In this document: piece by piece, positions 24,815 to 35,299 of the stretch
How the letters are laid out: each line of letters starts with the position of its first letter
Numbering within the stretch: the first letter of the stretch is position 1
Origin: Fallopia convolvulus
Taxonomy: Eukaryota; Streptophyta; Magnoliopsida; Caryophyllales; Polygonaceae
Direction: 5' to 3'
Length of the DNA: 64,000 nt
NCBI GenBank assembly: GCA_964016875.1
Contig: OZ024727.1
Location: 5,914,893-5,978,892 of the forward strand
Made by a program: the position numbers and the translations under genes
Notes under the pieces: generated by a model
The model's database searches: none
The model's input: only the letters and a program-made list of their open reading frames with translations
Told to the model about the DNA's origin: nothing

Positions 24815-25755
24815 TCAAGAAAATTGACATGAAAATTTCCCATCAAGATGAAGAAACCTGCTAAGCCACTCAAGATTTGATGGGTTTTCATTGGAGAAGT
24901 CAAAGAATTCATCCACATTGAATTCAACCTCTCCTGATGATGATTCCTTCAAGTTTTGCTCTTGATTCTTGCTCTTGCAATTTCCCTCCATTTTCTCTCC
25001 AACTTCATTTTCATTGCATTTGTTGAGCTCCCTCTTTCTCTTTTGGCCTCTTTGATCCGGTTTTTCGGTCGGATCGGAATTATCTTTCTGTAAGTTCCCT
25101 TGCTTTATTTTCTTGCTCAAATAAGAATTCCAGTAGTTCTTGATCTCATTATCTGTTCGACCCGGAAGTCGCCCTGCTATGAGCGACCACCTGCATATAT
25201 ACAAGAGAACCTCAATATGTACTAGAATTCTTCTATATGTATGTATATAACTAAGAAAATTGAGGGAGGGTAAAAAATTAATTACCTATTACCCAGAAGT
25301 TTGTGAAGCCTTAGAATCAAATCCTCCTCTTGATCTGATATGTTGCCTCTTTTGATGTTAGGCCTCAGATAATTCATCCATCTAAGTCTACAGCTTTTGC
25401 CACACCGGTTTAGTCCTAGTTTTAAGCAAAACAAAAAAATATGAAGGATTTTAATAATACTTGTGTATATATATTGAAAATCTGATAACAAAAATATGAA
25501 GAAAAATTAAAGACCTGCTTTGAAAGCAACAGATTTCCATCTTCTTGGGCCATGGATTTGAATAACCTGAGCTAGTTTGGTGTCCTCTTCAGGAGTCCAG
25601 GCTCCTCTGTTCAAGCTCTTCATTTTCCGGCCACGAGACGACGACTTTGCTCTTTTGCTAATTGTTTCTTCTTCTTCCTCTTCTTCAAACTCTTCTTCTT
25701 GTTGCTCATCTTGGTAATTCCCCATGTTACTTCTTGTACTAATAGTGTCAGCCAT
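24815..25755 (-). CDS. R2R3-MYB transcription factor, 248 aa, three exons
   Basis: A nuclear DNA-binding regulator. Exons on the minus strand are 25755-25515, 25415-25286 (130 nt, the canonical second exon of R2R3-MYB genes) and 25190-24815, with GT/AG introns of 99 and 95 nt. The start is the first ATG after the 5' leader. R2 has tryptophans at residues 53, 73 and 93. R3 has Ile106, Trp125 and Trp144, the usual replacement of the first tryptophan. R3 residues 112-131 fit the bHLH-interaction signature [D/E]Lx2[R/K]x3Lx6Lx3R exactly, so partnership with an R/B-type bHLH is expected. Residues 15-30 are an acidic tract and 35-46 are basic. The C-terminal part (154-248) is charged, with no EAR repressor motif. 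It is intact. The MYB5/TT2/WER-like group is likely; the exact orthologue and target pathway (pigment, epidermal fate) cannot be fixed from sequence alone. Confidence 0.92.
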
Positions 25756-25756
25756 T

Positions 25757-25780
25757 GAGAGAGAGAGAGAGAGAGAGAGA
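25757..25780. repeat. (GA)12 microsatellite in the MYB 5' leader
   Basis: Twelve GA units, read as (CT)12 in the mRNA, end one base before the ATG of the MYB gene. CT-rich leaders are common in plant genes. The length is likely variable between individuals. Confidence 0.85.
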
Positions 25781-25885
25781 TGTAAAATAAACTTAGGGAG
25801 CTTCAAATTAAAGAGGAAGGAAGTGTACTAATAATGGGTATTTTTTGAGAGTGAATTAGAGAAATGGGGGCCTCAATCTTGTGGA

Positions 25886-25895
25886 GTTATATATC
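25886..25895 (-). promoter_or_regulatory. Likely TATA box of the MYB gene
   Basis: The minus strand reads GATATATAAC, about 130 bases upstream of the ATG. A start about 30 bases downstream would give a leader of roughly 100 nt without an upstream ATG. Confidence 0.45.
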
Positions 25896-26149
25896 AACTA
25901 CCCTTCTTGAGAGGGAACTATTGGAAGTCTTATACACTCCAACTACTTTGTGGGTATGGCTTATATATATATGTGTGTGGAGATCTTATGAATGTGATTG
26001 AGGCCAAGTATTAAAGGTTAGTAGCCAAAAAGGTATTGAGTTTTTTTTTAGCTTATATATTGGTCAATGAAGATCTATTATTTGTGTCACAATATGAGTC
26101 ACTCTTTCTATTACTTATCTTAATTGATACTTATAATTTTATATGACGA

Positions 26150-26346
26150 GGAACTTATCTTTGGTGGCAAACTCCAGGCTCGTGACCCAATTAACTTGGA
26201 CCACGAACCAGGTAAACTGAGTTGCACCGACCGACTCAACCTAATAGAAAGAAGGATAGTATCACTTATGTTTTTACTCAAGTGAATGGGCGGAGGCAGA
26301 ACCTTCCAATATCCCCTGTACCTTCTACCGCTGGACCACCCTATGT
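26150..26346 (-). mobile_element. tRNA-derived SINE, same family as 54505-54710
   Basis: On the minus strand it starts GGTGGTCCAGCGGTAGAAGG (A-box) and continues with a body that aligns with the plus-strand copy at 54505-54710, including a GAGTCGGTCGGTG-like block and a CTGGTTCGTGG-like block. The B-box is damaged. Target duplications were not resolved. Confidence 0.6.
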
Positions 26347-26608
26347 GAAATATTAGTACAATATTTGATTTCTTCATTTGTGAATGACTTTAGTTTATTC
26401 TATATGTATCGAACAATCGTGGATAAGTGGTATATATTGAGTTACTGGGGATATTAGTGGTTGACGGGTTAATATTTTTTTGGTCGAAAAAGATGTGACA
26501 CTCTGCAAAGTTTTATCGAACAATCGTGGATAAGGAATGACCAATAAATAATAATAAAAAAGATAGTTATAGTGTTAAAAGCAAGGTTTCTATTAAGATG
26601 TAACCTCA

Positions 26609-26720
26609 AAGGGTTGGTCTAGTGGAGCAAGATTTGAGTCGGATCTCACAGGTTGCAGGTTCGATTTTCCACTAATCTCCTTGAGGTGAGACAAATGAAA
26701 TCTCCTTGTAGGATCGTTAA
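26609..26720 (+). repeat. SINE head with A- and B-box
   Basis: GGGTTGGTCTAGTGG (A-box) and GGTTCGATTTTCC (B-box) are separated by about 40 bases, as in tRNA-derived SINEs. The 3' part runs into a GATCGT-rich repeat. Confidence 0.5.
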
Positions 26721-26729
26721 GGATCTTTT

Positions 26730-27180
26730 GGATTGGATCGTAAAATCGGATCGCTGAATCGTAAGATCCCACATTATAACTAAAAGTATGCGAGGATAAC
26801 CAAATAGATTGTTTATTTTATTATATATAAAGTAAGAAAATGATAAACATTATTAATTTGATCATTAAAAATATTGTAGGATGGACTAGTCAACTATATT
26901 TTAATGGAAATGAGACGTTAACCTTGAAAATTTTAATAATATATATATGTCATAATTGTCATTTTATAGGATTCTAAGAATCGTTTGTAGGATCGTTAGA
27001 ATTGTTTATAAGATCGTTAAAATCGTATGTAAAATCGGGATCGGATCGAGATTGTATTCTAAATCATTTAAGATCCTACTCCAATAAAATTCTATTTAGT
27101 ATTGTGAATCGTTTCGCATGTTATAAATCGTAGAATCGTTAGAATCGTATAATCGGATCGGGATTCTGATAACATTGATA
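26730..27180. repeat. ATCGTA/GATCGT-rich repeat
   Basis: GATCGTTA, AATCGTA and GGATCGGATCG motifs recur on both sides of a short unique core. Similar sequence occurs at 60295-60470 and 61370-61445. This is probably the end regions of a common plant transposon family that I cannot name. Confidence 0.4.
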
Positions 27181-27189
27181 TATATGATG

Positions 27190-28624
27190 TTGTACTTAAA
27201 CAACTAGCCTAAGAAGTCTTGGTATATAACATATTTATTAGTCACAAAAATATATACTAATCAACTTGGAGTAATTTAGGACAAGATTACTATTAAATTT
27301 GTATTGGGTCGGTGGCTGGCTGGCTGTTGCAGCTAGTGTCAATCCACCCTCTTAAAAAGCTGAAGGTTCTTGGAATTTTATTATTATTACTTCATAGACA
27401 ATCTTACAATTTGCTATTTTCTTATTTTGGAATAGGAAGAGTTCATATACACAGTATACCAAAATTGTTTGGTGTAATTTGTAAACTTCACATTAACATC
27501 TATAGAGCACTATTTAATGAAGTACAGACCAAATTTCGTCATATGTATAGCAAACAGAGCTCCATAAAGAGGCAAAACATAAAATTTTACAATATATAAT
27601 AATAGAGTACATATTAGCAACAGTTGTGTTAGTTTGGTTGTATCAGTTTGTATTAATAGCTAAAAAAAGCATATTTGGTTGTATCAGTTTGTATTTTGTG
27701 ACAGACAGTAAGTATCCTTTCAAATATAAAATAATAGATCACGGAATTTTACAGAGTTCAGAAGACTATCAAAATCAGCACATGTTCTTGTTTGTCTATT
27801 CATTGTAGTAACTGTTTGTTATTATGCCTTGCTAAGCATAAACTAAATTAAATTAAATTGCCCATTAAATCTAACCTCCAAAATCAAATTCTCTTCCTAA
27901 GAGAAGAAAATAACAATTGAAATAGTCATGATTGAACAATCAAGAGAATTCATGGGGATGGGGGTTATGGATTTTATCAAAAAAAAAAGGCTGCTAAACG
28001 TATAAAAAGCCTTCAAAAGTGCTGTCAACTTTCATAGGAATATACTTACTTTACATTAATTCTTTTGCTTTTTCACTAGCAAAGGAAGAATTGGCCATGC
28101 ATGTGTAAGGGAGAAAAAAAAATCTAGTTTAGTGATTGGTGAGTATTTGCATAGTTATTTTGGTTCATAAAATATACTTTATTGTTATAATGGAAAGGAG
28201 GATTTGAACTTGTAATTAAAAAATTATAGAAATAATATTTAAACTAATTAAGCTGAAAAGGCTTGACATATAAACATCTTTTATCTTATTGTATATATCG
28301 TCACCTTTCATTTTTTGTGTGAGAGTACTTAATTAACTATCTATCATTAGCAATAATGTGATTTGTAGCTTTGTGAAGGAACGTGGCCACATGGGTAATC
28401 ATGTACACTAAAATCGTAGTGTTACAAATTCTCATTGCCACTCGAAAAAGAGAAAGGAGTTAGAAAAAGGTTGTGTTGATTTTCTTATAAAGTTAGTAAA
28501 GTAATTCATTGCATTAGATTTGAGATGACGTACGTGCGCGCGTATTAGCCATTGCTCTTGATTAAAAATTAAATGAAATTTCAGACAACTCAGCTAAAAA
28601 GGTGGTTGCCCTTGCCAACATAAT
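27190..28624. other. Intergenic, no feature recognised
   Basis: AT-rich. A partial direct repeat with TTGGTTGTATCAGTTTGTATT occurs twice near 27635-27695. No gene evidence. Confidence 0.5.
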
Positions 28625-28637
28625 TCTCGGTAAAAAG

Positions 28638-28825
28638 TGTACGTGCACATCGCTCAACGGTTGAGCATCTATGTGTAAGAGGTCTTAGGTTTGAGCTGTT
28701 AGGATTGCGGTTTGTCCTTCTTTCTTAGAATTGGTTAGTAAACCAGTTCACACCTGTTTACGGTGCTCTAGGCTAGTTCAGGTAGTACTTGGGTTACTCT
28801 AAAATCTTACCTAATCAAAAAAAAA
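28638..28825 (+). mobile_element. SINE with 13-bp target duplication
   Basis: The element is flanked by TCTCGGTAAAAAG at 28625-28637 and 28826-28838 and ends in CTAATC plus an A-run. The 5' part has an A-box-like CGCTCAACGGTTGAGC and a weak B-box (TTAGGTTTGAGC). The 3' half matches 15513-15689. Length 188 bp. Confidence 0.8.
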
Positions 28826-29439
28826 TCTCGGTAAAAAGAAGGAAAAAAAAGTACATTGGCAGGGGACCAGTTAATCGGGTCGGTCGAGTCGGATTCAGGA
28901 TGAGTTGGGTTCAGATTTTTACGGTTTGTGGGTCAATTGGGTCGGGTTGTTGAGGGTTTTTTGACAGGCCCGGTTGACCAGCGAGTCAAAAGTATCGATT
29001 TTTTTATGATTATTAAAATTAATTTTTAATTAAATAATAGTTTTTAATAATAATATATTGTTTTTATGTATTTTAAAAATAAAATATATTATAAGTTTCA
29101 AAATAATTTCTATATATTCTATAAATATACTAAATCAGTCAACGTACCCAATGGGTTTCCAGTCTATTGGGTTCGGTTTATTTCGGATTTCGGGTTCAAA
29201 TTTTAAGATCTTGTGATGTGAACCCATCTCTGAAAGGATTCGAGTACATGCTGGATCTTTGACTTGATTACGTATTGGGTCTCGAAGTGCAATGCGCAAG
29301 CTGTTTTGGGTTGAACAAGAGGTTCTTTGATTGAATTCGAGATTGTTATAGCGATGAGAGTTGAATCAAGGGAGAAACGATCTAGAGGAAAGAGATTGGG
29401 AAGATTGACGTACCAAACGAGAATAGAAGGAGTAAGGCT

Positions 29440-29641
29440 TCAACTTGTAAACTCATAATAATATTAACGCGTAACCTAGAAATGATGGTTAACCTCTCTT
29501 TATATAGAGGAGGCTCCTACTAGGGTTAAAGCAACATAGAAGGTGGCAGACTAAGGCTAGATGCAGTCTAGGCCCAACATCCACTTAAGCCCATAAATGG
29601 GTTACGAAAACTAGCTAAAACAATATTAGAAAGGTTCAACA
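29440..29641 (-). repeat. LTR-like sequence of an unidentified element
   Basis: The minus strand begins TGTTGAACC at 29641 and has TCTATATAAAGAGAGG near 29500, resembling a copia LTR promoter. It does not match the LTR at 32428-32605, so it does not belong to the copia element on its right. Confidence 0.35.
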
Positions 29642-29821
29642 TTTAAAGAACTACTAAAATAGGCAATAAAAGATAGAGGTCTTGGCCAAGGCGACGGAAG
29701 TGTCGCGACAAGGCCATGACAAGGTGTGGCGCGGCGTGGACATGCTGGGGCGCGTGGACAAGCACTGACGAGCACTGGCATGCGGACGCCCAACAACTGA
29801 CGCTGAAAATCTTGGAGGACG

Positions 29822-31390
29822 CCTCATATACAGTTCCTCGTGCAGATCACCATGTAGGAAAGCATTATGAACATCCATCTGATGTAGGTCCCAATCACGA
29901 ACAACTACAACAACCAAAAAAGTCCTAACATAAACCATTTTTACCACTAGAGCAAAAGTCTCATTATAATCAATGTCACCCTTCTGATTGTTTCCAAGAA
30001 CAACCAAACGAGCCTTGTATCTCTCAATAGAATCATCGAACTTGCACTTGACTCAAACACCTATTTACAACCAATAGGTTCCTTCCCTTTAGGAAGACTA
30101 GAAAGTATCTAGGTACCATTTCGTTCTAAGGCGTTAATTTTAGGCTCTATATTGACTGACAAAAGCAATAAAAGCAATATGCTAAGACGAAAAACGATAA
30201 AAAAAAACGACAAAATTATTAGCTATGGGATAGGAGGTACGTGACTCAACTAACTGAGAAGATGAAGGAGACGACGAAGCTTCTTGTATTTGCACAGTAT
30301 TACAGACATAATCACGCAACATCACAAAAGGAGTACGATCACGAGGAGAATGATGGGTATTGTCTTTAACGACGACAAGAGGAGATTGAACCCCACTCCC
30401 CCTGTCAATTGTTTGCATATGGCTATCTGTGGAGGTAGGGATTGGTTCTTGGACGGGCACAAGAGGAGATTGAACCCCACACCCCTAGTCATCTGTTTGC
30501 GTTGGAGCTATGGGAATAGGCAAATCATCAAAAATAGAGGCATGCAAGTATTCTGGTACAAAATCAGTGTGTTCAAGTTGTGGTTGGGCAAGTTTATATG
30601 GGAAATGAGTCTCATAGAAAGTGACATCAGGCAAAACAAATCGGTCCTTAGTTTCTAAATCAATAACTAACCAACCTTTTTGACCTTTTGAATAACCCAT
30701 AAAGACACATTTGCGAGCATGAGATGCAAACTTATTTTAGACTGTGGAATTATAGATGTATAACAAAGGCAACCTAAAGTGCGCAAATGATCATAACTAG
30801 GAGGACACCCATATATGATTTCAAATGGCATTTTATTTTCAAGAAAAGCGGTTGGAGTTCGATTAATCAAGTAACTAGTGGTAAGAATTCAATCACCCTA
30901 AAAATGTAATGGATGATTAGCATGAAAGCGTAAAGCACACGCAACATTTAACTTATGAGGGTGTTTTCGCTCTACCGTACCATTTTGTTGAGGCATGCCG
31001 ATACAAGATGTTCCAAAAACAATTCCATTTCAGTTGAAGAAAGATCTTAAACAAATAAATTCAGTCACATTGTCACTTCTAAATTTCTTAAAGTTTTTCT
31101 CAAATTGGCGACTAACCATAGCACAAAAATTATGAATAACAGAAGCAACCTTAACTTTATTTTTCATCAAAAATATCCAAACATCTCTAGAACAATTATC
31201 CACTATAGTAAAAAAAACGAGCACCATAAATAGGCGGGGTTTTATAACGATCCCAGACGTCACAATGAACTAAATCAAAAATGTCTAAGGCATGTGAATT
31301 ACTAATTAGAAACGAAGAACGAGTCTGTTTAGCCCTATGACAACTATCCCAAGGGTCAAGGAAATAATTTATTTTAATATTATGCATATA
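29822..31390 (-). pseudogene. copia integrase and partial RT remnant
   Basis: Minus strand: integrase core near 31260-31040 (FTIVDNCSRDVWIF, FRSDNVTEF), the downstream GMPQQNGTVERKH stretch near 30990, and a YLINRTPTAFLENKMPFEI block near 30870-30820. A connector follows, then RT blocks near 29990-29830 (DIDYNETFALVVKM, HQMDVHNAFLHGDL). The YVDD box and RNase H are absent. Stops and frameshifts separate the parts. Confidence 0.8.
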
Positions 31391-31399
31391 TTTAAGAAC

Positions 31400-32390
31400 G
31401 GATAACGAGGGATTTCCAAAACGGGATGGCTGGAATACCCGATGAGCTTGAAACAACTCTATTGAATATGTCCAAATTTATCGCAATGATGGCAAATCGG
31501 ACTGTTGGAATCACCACGCCCGCATCCTCATCCAGACCCGCGAGATTCAATTTGGTGTTGTCGATCAGAGTTATTGCTCCCGGAGATACTTCACTTGTCG
31601 GAATTAGGGTTTTTTTCCGATCGGCCCCGACTACTTTGAGAGGCGAAGCGCCCCCCCCCCCCCCCCCCCACATACTTCTCCTCTCGACTCTTCAACATCA
31701 ATTGTTGATGTTCTTCTGGAACCATCATAGGGTAGATTATGTTCAAACCAGGTAGATGGTCTTGAGCCAAGGTATTCGACCGCACATTAGCAAAATTCTA
31801 GTCCAAACCCATAAGAAAAACTGGTGAGTCTGCTCTTCTTTGCATTTCCTTGATGTCGATACGGACCATGATCATGTGTACTTTCCACATGAACAAACTC
31901 GATCTTGAACATATTGAGACAACTCATCCCATAATTTTTTCAAAGAACCATAATAAGCCGCAATCGGCTGACCATTCTGAGTACACCAGGCCAAATCTGA
32001 CCTAAGTTGTTGCACACTGGGACTGTTTTTAATCGAGAAACACTGCTTCAAAACTTCCCACAACTCCTTAGCAGTGTTAAAGTAAGTAATTGTAGATCTG
32101 ATCGATTCCTCCATGGGTGGAACGATCCAACCTACAAGCATGTAGTTTTCGCTCCACCATCAATAAAGCCAAGTTTGCGTTTTGCCCGAAGGGCATTTCA
32201 CAAATACAATTCCCATTCTTGGAAATTAGTTCCTTTGAAAACAACGAGACAAATCTTCATGCCAGGATGATCTAGCGAATGAAGATAATACGGAGAGTTT
32301 GCAGGTTTAGCGCCAAACGAATCACCCTTCTCATGACCAGTCATGGTGGCGAACGGTTTCAGTGATCCACTGAACGATGATTAGGGGTGT
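31400..32390 (-). pseudogene. copia gag remnant
   Basis: Minus strand: the N-terminal region MTGHEKGDSFGAKPANSPYY near 32345, then a capsid-like region (ESIRSTITYFNTAKELWEVL) at about 32110-31880, and a zinc knuckle CHHCDKFGHIQ-stop-SC near 31480 in which a stop falls between the histidine and the last cysteine. Several frameshifts are present. A 19-base C homopolymer (31651-31669) lies in the glycine-coding stretch before the knuckle. Confidence 0.75.
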
Positions 32391-32413
32391 GTTTTTACGC
32401 TAATTAGGATTTT

Positions 32414-32425
32414 GTTGTGATACCA
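32414..32425 (-). other. Primer-binding site, tRNA-Met type
   Basis: The minus strand reads TGGTATCACAAC. The first eight bases equal the copia initiator-tRNA site. Confidence 0.6.
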
Positions 32426-32427
32426 TT

Positions 32428-32605
32428 TAGAAATTATTTAGCCTGTAAATCTTATTTCCATTAACAAAATAACAAGTATTTATACAAGGGTTTCAAGGAC
32501 TTAGGCCCAAGGCAATTTATATTTTCTCTTTACAAAATATACTAAAATAACTCTAATACTAATAAAAAAATATACTAAAATAACTCTAATACTAATTAAT
32601 CAACA
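32428..32605 (-). repeat. 5' LTR of the degenerate copia element
   Basis: Begins TGTTGATTAATTAG on the minus strand at 32605. A TATAAATA box is at about 32474-32481. A 29-bp direct duplication (AATATACTAAAATAACTCTA and following) at 32535-32563 and 32568-32596 lies in its U3 part. The right edge is the TG start; the left edge is next to the PBS. Confidence 0.5.
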
Positions 32606-32763
32606 AGCAATATAATTAAATTCGTTCAACTAAGGATTGATTGCACCTCCCAATCTTCCGTATAGGTCACTAGTGTAAGGTCAATCAAATTTGACAGTCC
32701 ACAATACTTATGAAAACGTCCACAAATATTATATCACTAGAATTGATGTATGTTGATATGTAT

Positions 32764-33581
32764 TGATGATGTCCAAAATTGTAAAATAAGAGGTGGGCCC
32801 AGGGTACGAGAAAACAAACAGATCCGACGGGATTCCCAAAGGCGATTCTGGGGCCCACACCCATACCCCTTCATTTATTTAAACAAAGTTCCTACCCCCA
32901 TGAGGTCCTCCGAAACCTCGGACCACTCAGCGAGGTCTGTAACCTCGTAACCGACTCTACTGACACGCCTGCCCGCAAGGACCACTCAGCTAACGCCACT
33001 TCCCCAAGCCAATCACCGGCTACCTCGCCTCCGGACCAATCAGAAGCCCTGATCTCGGGCGTCCCACATCGGACAGTGATAAGAACTCGACCCCCCAATC
33101 CTCTATAAATAGATGAGAACCTCGTAAGAAGAAGGGGTCGAAAAACATCTTGAACTCAAGAACTATCTTGCTCGTTGAAGATCGACGTGATTGAAACATC
33201 GTCAAAAGACCTCGCTATAGACAAGTGAAGTCCACAAAAAGACTTCAAGTCACACAGAGACCTCTCCCGCATCAAAGACCTCACTACGCAATCTCACAAG
33301 ACTCTCTGCACCACGCTCTCAGGTCAACCTCGCATCAAAATCAACCAAGTGATACTCAGGTGGCAGAATCGTTTAGCAAATAGGAGATCTCGAACATTGT
33401 TAGATCGAGATCTCGGTTAGTCATAGGAGGTCTAAGGTGTAAATCTCAATTGTTTGTAGGCCTCGTTGGCTTGTAACCTCGATGTAAGAAAACAATCAAT
33501 AAAGAAGCAAGTGTTTGCATAATCGAATATAATAATCCCGTTTCTTGTCTTTTAGCGAACGGTTTATTTCGGGTTTCATCA
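32764..33581 (+). repeat. 5' LTR of the Tat-lineage element
   Basis: 818 bp, with a TATAAATA box at 33104-33111. It is followed after one base by the primer-binding site. About 96% identical to the 3' LTR by eye. Confidence 0.95.
33104..33111 (+). promoter_or_regulatory. LTR TATA box
   Basis: TATAAATA in the 5' LTR, the expected core promoter of the element's genomic transcript. The same box is in the 3' LTR at 53466-53473. Confidence 0.7.
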
Positions 33582-33582
33582 C

Positions 33583-33599
33583 TGGCGCCGTCTGTGGGA
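33583..33599 (+). other. Primer-binding site of the Tat-lineage element
   Basis: TGGCGCCGTCTGTGGGA, one base after the LTR. The first nine bases equal the tRNA-Asp-type site seen at 38457-38474, and the rest diverges. This form is usual for Tat-like elements. Confidence 0.75.
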
Positions 33600-33657
33600 C
33601 CTCTTCATCCTAAGAAGTTTCTCGATTCGTGCAAAACTTGGCTTCGACCCCCTCAAA

Positions 33658-34802
33658 ATGGCTTGCCCAAACAATTTCTTCCCTCAACACCCCGATAACA
33701 TGCCCGAAACTGCGCAGTGGACGGGCGCGGGGCCTCCGGGCTGCCCGTTCGTGGTCCACCCGGGTTGGACGACGCCGCCCCGCAAAACCCATTCCCATTC
33801 CAAGGATACGAGCAGGGTGGCGCACCCCCAAACCCTTACCCCTACCCGGCTTATGGGCAGTACCAGCAGGGCTTCGCCCCTTCGTATGTCTCTGTTCCCC
33901 CCGGGTGAACCTCACTCCGAGTACGTACCTGCGTACGTCCCTGGGCATGTGCCGGAGCGCGAGTCCTCCACCAACGGCTCGTCAACGGAGAGGCCTCCCC
34001 GAGATCCCTTGCAGATCTCGCGGTCCCGATCGCGACGTTCAAGGCTGCAAGACCCAGAGTTGTCCGAAACGGCGGGGAGCGCGGTGCCCTACCCAAGGTC
34101 GCGATCACACAAGTCGCGACCACCGCCCCAACCCCAGGTGGAGGCCAGGAGCACCTCTCCGTTCATAGACGAGATCCGGAGCGCGCCCATGCCCAAGGGC
34201 TTCCTAAGGCCACAAATGGGGCTTTATGACGGCTCGACGGACCCGGAGGAGCATGTGAAGTACTTCGCGGTCCAGATGAACGTAAACGCCTATAACGACG
34301 CCATATTCTGCCGAGTCTTCCCGACCACCCTGGAAAAGGCCGCGATGACATGGTTCTCCAGCGTTAAGATCGGGTTTGTGGCCTCGTTCGCCCAATTGTG
34401 TGAGTCCTTCGTCACACATTTCAGCGGCTCTAGGAAGCGCAAGAAGAACATGCGGGATCTCCGCGGAATTGAACAGGGGGAGGGCGAGTCGTTGGGCGCC
34501 TTCTTCACGAGGTTCACGACCGTGGTGGTAGAAATTGCGCACGTCGACGAGTCGTCGGTACGCGACACCCTCATGGGCAACCTAAGCATCGGGGCTTTCA
34601 AGAATTTCATTTTCTTGAAGAACCCGGCAACATACGACAGCCTGTGCGCCCAGATCACGGCCCAAGTATACGCCGAGGATGCCGCCAACCAGAGCTCGCG
34701 GCCGAGGACCGACAAGGAAATCGTAGCCGAAGCTAAGGGGAAGGCAAAAGTGGCCGCGCCGGACGCGAGGGATGCGTATGTGACGCAGGCCCATAACCCC
34801 GC

Positions 34803-34833
<31 letters not shown>

Positions 34834-35241
34834 AACAACAGCAACAGAAACAACAATAATAACCGGAACAACAACAACAACAACAGGAATAACAACCACG
34901 GTAACAACCGTGGAGGCGGCGGCGGAGGTTGGAACTGTTTCGGCGGCAAACCACGGGGTTATAGAGGCAAGGGAGGCCCCGTGTACAACACAAATGAAAA
35001 GGGCCGCGCCAACCCTGCGTCGGGTGCCAACACCGTGCCACGAGGCCCGAGTCAGGCTCAGGCCAACAATAACAACCACGTCGAGCAGCAGGCCCCCGCG
35101 AAGAGGGCCCAGTCTGGGCAAGTGACAGCGCCCGATGGTTATATCCATACCATCTCGGGCGGACCATCACTGGCTGGATCAAGCCAGGCAGAAAGATGTC
35201 GAGGGGCTCCACATGCCACACTCCGGTCGCTGTCATCATGA
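33658..35241 (+). pseudogene. Tat-lineage gag, frame disturbed at its end
   Basis: Structural Gag protein, ATG at 33658. The first 150 residues are proline- and arginine-rich. The retrotransposon gag domain spans about residues 180-340 (TLEKAAMTWFSSVKIG, FSGSRKRKKNMRDLRGIEQG). An asparagine tract of more than 60 residues, interspersed with arginine, is encoded by AAC/AAT repeats at 34800-34905, followed by a glycine-rich GGGGGGWNCFGG segment. No complete zinc knuckle is visible. After about 35140 the frame runs into a shifted stretch and stops, at the place where a short duplication occurs (see findings). The junction to protease is damaged. Confidence 0.85.
34800..34905 (+). repeat. AAC-type trinucleotide tract in gag
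   Basis: Mostly AAC and AAT codons, encoding an asparagine-rich stretch. The trinucleotide period keeps the reading frame. The antisense reading gives valine/leucine runs and is a shadow. Confidence 0.8.
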
Positions 35242-35299
35242 GCCCTCGGTATTTAGCGTCGCCCAAACCTCACGGTCTCACGTAGGCTTGGCCTTCTTG

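Larger units (their letters stand above)
29822..32605 (-). mobile_element. Degenerate Ty1/copia element, truncated in RT
   Basis: Minus-strand order: LTR (32605-32428), PBS, gag, integrase, start of RT. RT ends abruptly near 29822 (after MRRPPRFS), where unrelated GC-rich DNA begins. Almost every domain is interrupted by stops or shifts, so it is older than the copia element at 2933-7122. Confidence 0.85.

Noticed and set aside
28860..29225. GGGTCGGGTT-rich stretch as another hAT MITE
   Set aside because: The internal vocabulary fits, but I could not find terminal inverted repeats with a matching 8-bp duplication.
34204..35266. Long antisense frames in gag (leucine- and valine-rich runs)
   Set aside because: Shadows of the AAC-rich gag tract. 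No independent signals.
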